From the NCBI GenBank assembly GCA_003222115.1, contig QHUL01000068.1, forward strand, positions 1 to 64,000: DNA of 64,000 nt. Reading direction: 5' to 3'. This document shows, in pieces, positions 7,747 through 17,090 of this stretch (position 1 is its first letter; each line of letters begins with the position of its first letter). The DNA is from Gemmatimonadota bacterium (GTDB lineage Bacteria > Gemmatimonadota > Gemmatimonadetes > Gemmatimonadales > GWC2-71-9). Made by a program: the position numbers and the translations under genes. The notes under the pieces are model-generated. The model saw nothing but the letters and a program-made list of their open reading frames with translations. It did not search any database and had not been told where the DNA came from.

Positions 7747-8570
7747 GCTTCTGGACGGTGGACGTGCGGCGCGCCGCTGACCGCCCGACCCACCAGGATG
7801 ATCCCGGCGCGCCGCGCGATCGTGAGCGCGAGCGTGGAGGGGACGCTCGGCGTGGCCACCCAGGCGAGTCCCGCGCGGGCCGCCTTGTAGGCGAGCTCCG
7901 CGGAGATGCGGCCCGTCACGAGCAGCCCGCGGCCGACGATCGGCTGACGCGCGATCACCGCCGCCCCGACGACTTTGTCCACCGCGTTGTGGCGCCCGAT
8001 GTCCTCGGCGTGGAACAGGAGCCGCTCGCCGTCCGTGAGCGCGGCCGCGTGGATCCCGCCGGTCTCGTTGTAGCGATCGCCCCGGGTGAACACGTCCTTG
8101 AAGAGCGCACGCAGTCGCTCGGGCGCCGGGGCTTCGCCGCGCGCTGGCGCGTGCTTCAGCGCCGGCGGATCGGCGAGGAAGGTCGACACCGCGCCGCACC
8201 CAGAGGCGAGGACGCGCTTCTTGTGCTGCCGCTTCACGAAGGCCACGCGCTCCGGCTTCACGTCGGCCCAGAACCCCGGGTCCGTCGCGCAGGGGCGCAT
8301 CCGGAGCAGGTCGTCCATCGTCTCGATGTAGCCCTCGCCGTGCAGCCATCCCGTCGCCAGCTCCTCGAGCTGGTCGGGCGTGCACATCCACGTGACGGTC
8401 GGCTCGCCGTTCACCTCGAGCCACACCGGCACTTCCTCGACCGCCGCGGAGTCGGCCTGCATCCGTCCGCGCCGCGATCCGGGCTGGCGGGGCGGCTCAG
8501 GCTGCGCGGAAGTATTGGGAGTAACGATGCGGACCTCCTGTCGCGGTACGCGCAACGATGCGCGAAACAT
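7743..8570 (-). CDS. fdhD: formate dehydrogenase accessory sulfurtransferase FdhD
   Basis: FdhD sulfurates the molybdenum (or tungsten) cofactor before insertion into formate dehydrogenase. Matching segments are VWLEVNGEPTV, LEELATGWLHGEGYI, GGIHAAAL, LLFHAEDIGRHNAVDKVVGAAV and LLVTGRISAELAYKAARAG. The sulfur-transfer loop reads VLASGCGAVST, so only one cysteine is present where E. coli has CxxC. The start is uncertain. The ATG at 8570 has a weak ribosome site, while a perfect AGGAGG (8534-8539) sits five bases before an in-frame ATC at 8528; an ATG at residue 37 would also keep the whole domain. No formate dehydrogenase gene lies in the window. Confidence 0.9.
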   Translation of the reverse strand: MFRASLRVPRQEVRIVTPNTSAQPEPPRQPGSRRGRMQADSAAVEEVPVWLEVNGEPTVTWMCTPDQLEELATGWLHGEGYIETMDDLLRMRPCATDPGFWADVKPERVAFVKRQHKKRVLASGCGAVSTFLADPPALKHAPARGEAPAPERLRALFKDVFTRGDRYNETGGIHAAALTDGERLLFHAEDIGRHNAVDKVVGAAVIARQPIVGRGLLVTGRISAELAYKAARAGLAWVATPSVPSTLALTIARRAGIILVGRAVSGAPHVHRPEA

Positions 8571-8585
8571 AGCCGCTCGGCGTCG

Positions 8586-9602
8586 CTAGAACACGCGCAC
8601 CGCGCTGGCCTTGAAGGCGAACGCCACGGGGCTCCCGGGGGCGAGGGCCAGGTCGCGCGTCGCTTCCTCCGTCACCACGGCCACCAGCTCGACGCCCACG
8701 TCGGCGGTGACGTGCACCGCCCCCGGGCGCGGGCGCGAGAGCCGCGTCACCCTGCCGGTGAATACGTTGCGGGCAGAGGAAGGAAGCGGCTCCCGGCTCA
8801 CGAAGATGTCGGTCGGCGGGACGGCGAGGATGGCGGGTCCGGTCCGGTCGGTCACGGTCGCAATCAGGACCGTCCCCACCCGCACGTGCTTCAGCCCGCT
8901 CGCGCCTTCGAGGGGCAGCTCCACCCGGAACAGGTTCTCGGGAGTAACGGGGGAGAGCCGTCCCTCGGCGAGCGCCCGCACGTCGTCCGCCCAGCGGTAG
9001 GCGTCCTCGAGCTGATGGGAGGCGAGGCAGATCGCGAGCGGCCGCCGCCGCCGCTCCTCCTCGAGCGCGCGGTACAGCGTCTGGGCGGCGGCGCGATCAG
9101 CCGAGCTCACGGGCTCGTCGAGCAGCAACAGGTCGGGCTCGAGCCCCAACGCGCGCGCCACGGCCACGCGCTGCACCTCGCCGTCCGACAGCTCGTGACG
9201 GCGCCGCCCGAGCAGCGGCGTGATGCCGAGCCGCTCGCCCACCGTTGCCACGGTCCTGTTCACCTCCGGGCGTCTCATCCCTCTGAGTTTCAACCCGTAC
9301 TCCAGATTTTCCCGCACCGTTCCGCGCAGCAGGATCGGCCGCTGCTCGACGAGGGTGACGCGCCGGCGCAGCCCGGGCGCCGGCCGGCCGCGCTGTCTCC
9401 CGCTCCACGCCGCGCGGCCGTCCACCAGGACCTCGCCCTCGCTGGGCCGCTCGAGCAGCGCGAGCAGGCGCAACAAGGTGCTCTTGCCCGAGCCGTTCGG
9501 GCCGACGATCGCCACGGCGGCGCCCGGCGTCACGGTGAAGCGCTCGAGATCGAGCACCACGCGCCCCTCGTAGCGGTGTTGCACCGCGCGCAGCTCAACC
9601 AC
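8586..9602 (-). CDS. tungstate/molybdate-type ABC transporter ATP-binding protein
   Basis: A 338-residue ATPase. The nucleotide-binding domain (about 1-220) has Walker A GPNGSGKST, the Q-loop in VEQRPILL, signature LSDGEVQ in place of LSGGQ, and Walker B LLLLDEP. The C-terminal ~110 residues form a TOBE/Mop-like oxyanion-binding region (SSARNVFTGRVTRLSRPRPGAVHV). With the adjacent permease this resembles TupBC/WtpBC or ModBC importers for WO4/MoO4; it cannot be assigned to one oxyanion by eye. It overlaps the permease by eight bases and precedes fdhD by 15. The substrate-binding protein is not in the window. Confidence 0.9.
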   Translation of the reverse strand: MVELRAVQHRYEGRVVLDLERFTVTPGAAVAIVGPNGSGKSTLLRLLALLERPSEGEVLVDGRAAWSGRQRGRPAPGLRRRVTLVEQRPILLRGTVRENLEYGLKLRGMRRPEVNRTVATVGERLGITPLLGRRRHELSDGEVQRVAVARALGLEPDLLLLDEPVSSADRAAAQTLYRALEEERRRRPLAICLASHQLEDAYRWADDVRALAEGRLSPVTPENLFRVELPLEGASGLKHVRVGTVLIATVTDRTGPAILAVPPTDIFVSREPLPSSARNVFTGRVTRLSRPRPGAVHVTADVGVELVAVVTEEATRDLALAPGSPVAFAFKASAVRVF

Positions 9603-10296
9603 GGCTCCCCCCCCGGCCCTGCAACACCTGGAGCGCGACGTTCACGAGCAGCGCGAGCAGGAGCAGGACGACCCCGAGCGCGAGCGCGAGCCCGAAGTCC
9701 CCCTGCGCCGTGTACAGCGCCACGGCGGTCGTGAGGGTGCGCGTGGCCCCCCGGATGTTGCCTCCCACGATCATCGCCGCGCCCACCTCGGCCACCGTCT
9801 GGCCGAACGCCGCCGTGATCACGGCCGCGAGCGCGAAGCGCGCCTCGCGCGCGACCGTCCAGGCGGCGCGCCACGGTCCGGCGCCGAGCGTCTCCGCGGT
9901 GCGGCGGATGCGCGGATCCACGCCCTGCACGGCGGCCGCCGACAGCGCCGCCGCGATCGGGAATGCGAGCAGCACGTCGCCGATGACGATCGCCTGCCAG
10001 GTGTAGAGCCATCCCAGTCCGCCGAGGGGGCCGCGGCGGGAGAGCAGCCCGTAGAGCAGCAGCCCGACGACGACGGTGGGGAAGGCGAGCGCGGTGTTGA
10101 CGACGGTGAGGGCGGCGCGGCGGCCCCAAAAGGGCCGCGTCGCGAGGAGGAACCCGGTCGGGATCCCGGCGGCGCACGCCACGGCGGTGGCGACCACGGC
10201 GACCTTGAAGGTGAGGAGGGCGATCCCGTACACGTCGCGATCGCCCGACAGGAGCAGCGCGAGGGCGCGCCGGAACCCGTCGCCTAGAAAGTCCAT
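9595..10296 (-). CDS. tungstate/molybdate-type ABC transporter permease
   Basis: A 233-residue permease with about five or six membrane segments. The EAA loop characteristic of importer permeases is visible as RRTAETLGAGPWRAAWTVARE. TAFGQTVAEVGAAMIVGGNIRG is typical of TupB/WtpB-like permeases. It should form the channel of an oxyanion importer in the inner membrane. The ATG at 10296 gives MDFLGDGFRRALALLLSGD, a normal TupB N-terminus, and overlaps the upstream outer-membrane gene by 13 bases. No tupA/modA binding-protein gene is adjacent. Confidence 0.9.
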   Translation of the reverse strand: MDFLGDGFRRALALLLSGDRDVYGIALLTFKVAVVATAVACAAGIPTGFLLATRPFWGRRAALTVVNTALAFPTVVVGLLLYGLLSRRGPLGGLGWLYTWQAIVIGDVLLAFPIAAALSAAAVQGVDPRIRRTAETLGAGPWRAAWTVAREARFALAAVITAAFGQTVAEVGAAMIVGGNIRGATRTLTTAVALYTAQGDFGLALALGVVLLLLALLVNVALQVLQGRGGSRG

Positions 10297-11021
10297 CCTA
10301 CGCCGACGCTGATCCAGGGATGCGCGGTCCACTCGGTCAGGGACGCATCGAGCGGCAGCACTCGGGTTCCGTCCACGGGGCTCGGGTCCTTGTAGGCGAG
10401 CGGGTACGAGAGCTTCCAGTAGACGGTCTGGAAGTCCGCCCGCACGGACAGCCGCGCCGTCGGGTACCACCGCACCCCCGCCTGGGGGTTGAGCGTGATC
10501 TTGGTGCGGAACTTGTAGCCCGCGAGGTCGCTCGGTGTGCTGCCACCCACCGCCACACCGATGCCGCCGCCCAGGTAGGGAGCGAAGCCGTGCCAGGTCT
10601 TGCGGCCCGTGAGCACGAGCTGCAGGCCGATGTCCGCGAGGATGACGTCGGTGTCGACCGGACCCTGGGTACGGGTTGCCGCACCTTGCGCGGGGTCCAC
10701 GAGGTAGCGCGTGGTCTGCGCGTAGGCGAGCCCCAGCGAGGCGGTCACCGCCCCGCCGAGCGAGGCGTCGTAGCGGATGTTCCAGGTGATGCCGTCCGAC
10801 ATCCCCACGCCCGCGCGGCCGCGGCTGCCGCCGAGGTAGCCGACCCCGAGAACCACGACGCCGCCGCGCCGGACATCGCGGTAGGGAGACTGCCCGGGCT
10901 CGTGGCCTACCTGGGCGGATAGGCGGTTAGGCGGATAGGCGGTTAGCAGCACGGCGGCACAGATGAGCGCACCGCGCCTGGCCGGCTGACTGGCTAACCG
11001 CCTAACCGCCTGACCGCCCAT
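10284..11021 (-). CDS. outer-membrane beta-barrel protein with repeat-derived signal peptide
   Basis: A 245-residue protein with an N-terminal signal peptide (MGGQAVRRLASQPARRG, a hydrophobic stretch, then LTAYPPNRLSAQ) and alternating amphipathic strands ending in WISVGVGWTF, whose terminal Phe is typical of outer-membrane barrels. The mid-region (APYLGGGIGVAVGG, AGVRWYPTARLSVRADFQ) resembles small OmpA/OmpW-like barrels. The ATG at 11021 overlaps the gpmI stop (TGATG). Both ends of the signal peptide are encoded by GGCGGWTA octamer repeats (10914-10946 and 10995-11018). It is co-transcribed with the oxyanion transporter, so a role in uptake is possible but unproven. Confidence 0.82.
   Translation of the reverse strand: MGGQAVRRLASQPARRGALICAAVLLTAYPPNRLSAQVGHEPGQSPYRDVRRGGVVVLGVGYLGGSRGRAGVGMSDGITWNIRYDASLGGAVTASLGLAYAQTTRYLVDPAQGAATRTQGPVDTDVILADIGLQLVLTGRKTWHGFAPYLGGGIGVAVGGSTPSDLAGYKFRTKITLNPQAGVRWYPTARLSVRADFQTVYWKLSYPLAYKDPSPVDGTRVLPLDASLTEWTAHPWISVGVGWTF
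10914..11018. repeat. GGCGGWTA octamer inverted repeat (copy A)
   Basis: Four tandem octamers GGCGGATA/GGCGGTTA (10914-10945, then a G) face three inverted copies TAACCGCC/TGACCGCC (10995-11018) across a 48-base spacer. The whole element lies inside the signal-peptide coding part of the outer-membrane gene. A second copy of the same design is at 62568-62655. Confidence 0.85.
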
Positions 11022-12562
11022 CAGTCCACCTCTCTCAGATCCCGCCCCGTCATCTCCGGCGGCGGCTCCACATCGAGCATGCGCAGCAGCGTCGGGCCCA
11101 CGTCGCAGAGCGCACCGCCGTGCCGCAGGGGGCCCCGCGCGTCGTCTCCCACGATGAGAAACGGAACCGGGTTTGTGGTGTGGGCCGTGTGCGGGCCGTC
11201 GGTCGTCGGGTCGATCATCAGCTCGCAGTTGCCGTGGTCCGCCGTGACGAGCAGCGTCGCGCCGGCCCGCTCCGCACTCCCGAGCGCGCGCGCGAGGCAG
11301 CCGTCCACGACCTCGACCGCCTTCACGGCCGCGCTTAGTACCCCGGAATGTCCCACCATGTCCCCGTTGGCGTAATTGCAGAGGATGAAGTCGTGCTGCT
11401 TCGCCTCGATCGCCTTGCAGAGCACGTCGGTGACGCCGGGAGCGCTCATCTCCGGCATCAGGTCGTAGGTCGGGACTTGCTGGGAGGGGACGAGGACGCG
11501 CTCTTCGCCGGGATACGGGGTCTCGACGCCGCAATTGAAGAAGTACGTGACGTGGGCGTACTTCTCCGTCTCGGCGGTGCGGAACATCGTCTTGCCGCGC
11601 TCCGCAAGCACTTGAGCCACGATACGCGACAGCACCGCGGGCCCGAACGCGACCGGGAACGGGAAGGTCTCGTCGTACTGAGTCATGGTCACGAGCCGGA
11701 CCCGCGGCCGTCGGCCCGTGTCGAAGGCGTCGAACCCTTCGAGCGCGAGCGCGCGCACGATCTGGCGCATCCGGTCGGCGCGGAAGTTGACGCAGAACAC
11801 GCCGTCCCCGTCCCGAATCCGTGGGGTGCCCGCGACGATCCGCGGCTTCACGAACTCGTCGGTCTCGCCCGCCTCGTAGGCCTGACGCACGGCGCTCACC
11901 GGGTCGGGCGCGGGCTCGCCGACGCCGTGCACCATCGCGTCGTAGGCGACCCTGGTCCGCTCCCAGCGCTTGTCGCGGTCCATCGCGTAGTAGCGGCCCA
12001 CGATCGTGGAGATCATGGCCCGGCCCCCGTGCTGCCCGAGGAGGTCGACGAGCTCCTGCATGAAGGCGAGGGCGGATTGGGGCGCCGTGTCCCGGCCGTC
12101 GAGCCAGGCGTGGATCGCCACCGGCAGCTCGTGCAGGTGTCCGAGCATCACCGCCGCGACGAGGTGGTGGTCGAGCGCGTGCACGCCGCCGTTGCCGATC
12201 AGGCCGAGCAGATGCAGGGTGCGGCCCGTGCGCCGCAGCTCGCCGCACAGCTCGACCAAGGCGGGGATGTGGAAGAACGCACCCGAGTCGATCGCCTGCG
12301 AAATGCGCACGATGTCCTGCGGCACGACGCGCCCGGCGCCCAGGTTCAGGTGCCCGACTTCGCTGTTGCCGATTTGCCCTTCGGGGAGTCCCACGGAGAG
12401 ACCGGACGCGTTCAGCAGCGTGCGCGGCGCCTTCGCCCAGAGGCGATGCCAGGTGGGCGTCCGACCGAGCTCGATCGCGTTCCCCATCTGGCCGGGACGG
12501 AAGCCCCAGCCGTCGAGCACGATCAGGACGACCGGGGTGCGCGGCCCATGCCTCTTTGCCAT
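11021..12562 (-). CDS. gpmI: 2,3-bisphosphoglycerate-independent phosphoglycerate mutase
   Basis: A 513-residue metalloenzyme of normal length that interconverts 3- and 2-phosphoglycerate in glycolysis/gluconeogenesis. The N-terminal VVLIVLDGWGFR provides a metal aspartate; the phospho-serine motif is GNSEVGHLNLGAGR; substrate residues appear in IHAWLDGRDTAPQSALAFM. FILCNYANGDMVGHSGV and LLVTADHGNCELM supply further metal ligands. The ATG at 12562 is only 10 bases from the start of the divergent SH3-like gene and has no Shine-Dalgarno sequence, so it may be leaderless. It heads the long minus-strand run through tupBC and the Moco genes. Confidence 0.96.
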   Translation of the reverse strand: MAKRHGPRTPVVLIVLDGWGFRPGQMGNAIELGRTPTWHRLWAKAPRTLLNASGLSVGLPEGQIGNSEVGHLNLGAGRVVPQDIVRISQAIDSGAFFHIPALVELCGELRRTGRTLHLLGLIGNGGVHALDHHLVAAVMLGHLHELPVAIHAWLDGRDTAPQSALAFMQELVDLLGQHGGRAMISTIVGRYYAMDRDKRWERTRVAYDAMVHGVGEPAPDPVSAVRQAYEAGETDEFVKPRIVAGTPRIRDGDGVFCVNFRADRMRQIVRALALEGFDAFDTGRRPRVRLVTMTQYDETFPFPVAFGPAVLSRIVAQVLAERGKTMFRTAETEKYAHVTYFFNCGVETPYPGEERVLVPSQQVPTYDLMPEMSAPGVTDVLCKAIEAKQHDFILCNYANGDMVGHSGVLSAAVKAVEVVDGCLARALGSAERAGATLLVTADHGNCELMIDPTTDGPHTAHTTNPVPFLIVGDDARGPLRHGGALCDVGPTLLRMLDVEPPPEMTGRDLREVD

Positions 12563-12572
12563 ATTGGAGGGG

Positions 12573-13627
12573 ATGCAATTTAGTCACGCCCTGCGCGCCC
12601 TACCAGTTGTCTGCTCCCTCGCGCCGGCGCTTCCCGCCCCCTCACCCGACACGACCGGCCAGGCCGCGGCGCGCTACCGCGTCGCGACGGACGGCGAATG
12701 GTTCTACCAGGAAGTGACCGGCAAGCGGCTCGCACGCCTGGCGCGCGGCGCCGTCGTGACGGGCGGCGACACCAAGGGCGAATGGATCGGCGTGACGCTG
12801 GACGGCTGGATCTTCGGCACGTCGGTGGGGGTGACGCCGCGGGCGGGATTCGATCTCGCCGTGACGCGTGCGCCGGAGGAGAACCTCCGGGCCGCGCCGG
12901 GGGGGACGATCGTCGCCAAGCTGGCCGAAGGGTTCCTGCTCACGAAGCTGGGGGAGAACGGGCCCTGGGTGCACGTGGAGCGCGCCGGCTGGGTGAAGCG
13001 CGCGGCGCTCGAGCCGGTGGTGGTGGCGAACTCCCGCACGGCGGGGGACTCGGACTCACTGCAGGCGCGGCTGACCCCGGGCCGGCGGCCCGGGGTTGCC
13101 GACACCACCGGTCCCGCCGCGGACCCGAACCGTGCCCAGCCCGCCCGCCGCACCGTCGTGTACCGCGCGCCCGACGGCCCGCCGGCGGGCACGCTGACTC
13201 CCGCCACGCCCCTCAAGGTGCTGTCCAAGTCCGGGGAGTGGGCGCGCGTGCAGTTCGAGGGGTGGGTCAAGACGTCGGATCTCGAGTCGGCGCCGCCCGG
13301 AGTGCTCGTAGGCGTGAGCGCGGCCGAGCTGCGCGCCGAGCCCCAGCGCTTCGCCGGGCAGACGCTGCGCTGGACCCTGCAATTCATCGCCGTGCAGCAG
13401 GCGGACGAGCTGCGGCCCGAGATGCCCAAGGGGGCGATCTACTTCCTCGCCCGTGGGCCGTTGCCCGAGCGCGGATTCGTCTATGTCATCGTCCCGGAGG
13501 GAAAGCGGGCCCTGGTCGAGGGCCTCGCCCCGCTCGCCACCATTCAGGTGACCGCCCGGGTGCGGGCGGGGCGCAGCCGGTTCCTCGGGAACCCGGTGCT
13601 CGACCTCCTGTCGCTGGAGCCCCAGTC

Positions 13628-13631
<4 letters not shown>
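12573..13631 (+). CDS. secreted SH3-like domain protein
   Basis: A 352-residue protein. The ATG at 12573 follows GGAGGGG closely, and residues 1-22 (MQFSHALRALPVVCSLAPALPA) form a signal peptide. Three bacterial SH3-like stretches are visible: about 30-75 (WFYQEVTGKRLARLARGAVV...WIFGTSVG), 85-140 (EENLRAAPGGTIVAKLAEGFLLTKLGENGPWVHVERAGWVKRAALEP) and 190-240 (YRAPDGPPAGTLTPATPLKVLSKSGEWARVQFEGWVKTSDL). The remaining ~110 residues are unassigned. SH3_3 domains often bind peptidoglycan peptides, so a periplasmic cell-wall role is likely. Its stop overlaps the next start (ATGA). Confidence 0.75.
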
Positions 13632-15444
<1,813 letters not shown>

Positions 15445-15448
15445 CCGC

Positions 15449-15477
15449 TTGACACCCCCGACCGCGGGGCCTAGTCT
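15449..15477 (+). promoter_or_regulatory. promoter of the amino-acid permease gene
   Basis: A perfect TTGACA -35 (15449-15454), 17-base spacer and TAGTCT -10 (15472-15477). The leader would be about 65 bases and contains a GC-rich hairpin candidate (CCGGGG...CCCCGG near 15496-15515). A GGAG at about 15535 precedes the ATG at 15550. Confidence 0.55.
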
Positions 15478-15549
15478 AGCCCGACCCTGCCGTCCCCGGG
15501 GGAGCCTGCCCCGGCCCCCTTTCCCGTACCCGAACGGAGTGACGCGTCT

Positions 15550-17055
15550 ATGAGCCTGTGGGCGACCAAGTCCATCTCCGTCCTGCGCGCCCAGGCCGAT
15601 GCGGTCGGCGAGCGCTCCCTGCGGCGGCACCTCGGCGCCCTCAACCTGATCACGCTCGGCATCGGCGCCATCATCGGGGCGGGGATCTTCGTGCTCACCG
15701 GCCAGGCGGCGGCGCTGTACGCGGGGCCGGCCGTGCCGCTCTCCTTCATCCTCACAGGAATCGCATGCGCGTTCGCGGGGCTGTGCTACGCCGAGATGGC
15801 GAGCGCGGTGCCGGTGGCGGGGAGCGCGTACACCTATTCCTACGCGACCATGGGGGAGTTTGTCGCCTGGATCATCGGCTGGGACCTGGTGCTCGAGTAC
15901 GCGATGGGCGCGGCGACGGTCGGCGTGGGGTGGTCGGGTCACTTCCTGAGCCTGCTCGACTTCCTCGGCATCCACGTGCCGGCCAAGCTGACCCAGGCGC
16001 CGTTCGACTTCTGTACGCAGGGCGAATTCGCCGCCAAGGTCGCGGGGTGCACGCAGGCGGGGTGGTTCGCGACCGGGGCGTATCTCAACCTGCCCGCCAT
16101 CTTCATCGTCGCGCTGATGTCGTACGTGCTCGTGGTCGGCATCAAGCAGTCCGCGACCGTCAACAACGTCATCGTGATCACGAAGGTCACGATCGTGCTC
16201 GCCGTGATCGTGTTCGGCCTCCAGTACGTGAATCCCGACCATTGGAAGCCGTTCATCCCCCCGAACACCGGGGAGTGGGGCACCTACGGATGGTCCGGAG
16301 TGCTGCGCGGGGCGTCGCTCATCTTCTTCGCCTACATCGGCTTCGACGCCGTGTCCACCGCGGCGCAGGAGTCGCGGAATCCCCAGAAGGACATGCCGAT
16401 CGGGATCCTCGGGTCGCTCGCCGTCTGCACTCTGCTCTACGTGTTGATGTCGGCCACCCTCACCGGCCTGGTCTCCTACAAGGAGCTGAACGTGGCCGCG
16501 CCGGTGGCGCTCGCGGTGTCGCGCATTCCCCAGCTCAGCTGGCTGCGCCCCTTCATCGACGTGGGCGCCGTGATGGGCCTCGCCTCCGTGATTCTCGTGA
16601 TGCTCCTGGGGCAGTCGCGCGTGTTCTACTCCATGTCCCGCGACGGCCTGCTCGGTGCGTGGGCGGGCAAGGTGCACCCCAACTTCCGGACGCCGTACCT
16701 CTCCACGATCTACACGGGCATCGGGGTGGCCTTCTTCACCGGGCTATTCCCGATCCGCATCCTCGGCCAGCTGGTGAACATCGGCACGTTGCTCGCGTTT
16801 GTGCTCGTGTGTGGCGGCGTGTGGATCCTGCGGCACAAACGCCCCGACCTCGACCGGCCGTTCCGGACGCCATTCGTCCCCGTCGTGCCGATCCTGGGGA
16901 TCGCGACCTGCCTTGCACTCATGGCCTTTCTCCCCATGGACACGTGGATCCGGCTGTTCGTGTGGCTCGTGATCGGGTTGGCGATCTACTTCGGCTACAG
17001 CCGGAAGCACAGCGTGCTGCAGCGGGAGCTGACGGGCCCGGGCGGGACCCGCTAG
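15550..17055 (+). CDS. APC-family amino acid permease (cationic amino acid transporter type)
   Basis: A 501-residue inner-membrane transporter with about 12-14 hydrophobic helices. The first helix carries the substrate motif LGIGAIIGAGIFVLTG, characteristic of APC transporters. MASAVPVAGSAYTYSYATMGEFVAWIIGWDLVLEYAMGAATV, FFAYIGFDAVSTAAQE and the terminal two-helix region (FRTPFVPVVPILGI...) match the bacterial YhdG/CAT-like subfamily. The exact substrate cannot be read from sequence. It has its own promoter and stands between guaB and the DHH phosphoesterase. Confidence 0.92.
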   Translation: MSLWATKSISVLRAQADAVGERSLRRHLGALNLITLGIGAIIGAGIFVLTGQAAALYAGPAVPLSFILTGIACAFAGLCYAEMASAVPVAGSAYTYSYATMGEFVAWIIGWDLVLEYAMGAATVGVGWSGHFLSLLDFLGIHVPAKLTQAPFDFCTQGEFAAKVAGCTQAGWFATGAYLNLPAIFIVALMSYVLVVGIKQSATVNNVIVITKVTIVLAVIVFGLQYVNPDHWKPFIPPNTGEWGTYGWSGVLRGASLIFFAYIGFDAVSTAAQESRNPQKDMPIGILGSLAVCTLLYVLMSATLTGLVSYKELNVAAPVALAVSRIPQLSWLRPFIDVGAVMGLASVILVMLLGQSRVFYSMSRDGLLGAWAGKVHPNFRTPYLSTIYTGIGVAFFTGLFPIRILGQLVNIGTLLAFVLVCGGVWILRHKRPDLDRPFRTPFVPVVPILGIATCLALMAFLPMDTWIRLFVWLVIGLAIYFGYSRKHSVLQRELTGPGGTR

Positions 17056-17090
17056 GCGGGACGCGGCAGCGGCCGCGCTATTGTGTTGCC

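Noticed and set aside
7590-9734. A 714-codon plus-strand open frame
   Set aside because: Antisense to fdhD and the ABC ATPase, both of which have clear family motifs; the translated product is low-complexity Arg/His/Gly-rich.
10284-12587. A single 767-codon minus-strand protein
   Set aside because: Only the last 245 codons, from the ATG at 11021, encode a plausible outer-membrane protein; the upstream part is gpmI read out of frame.
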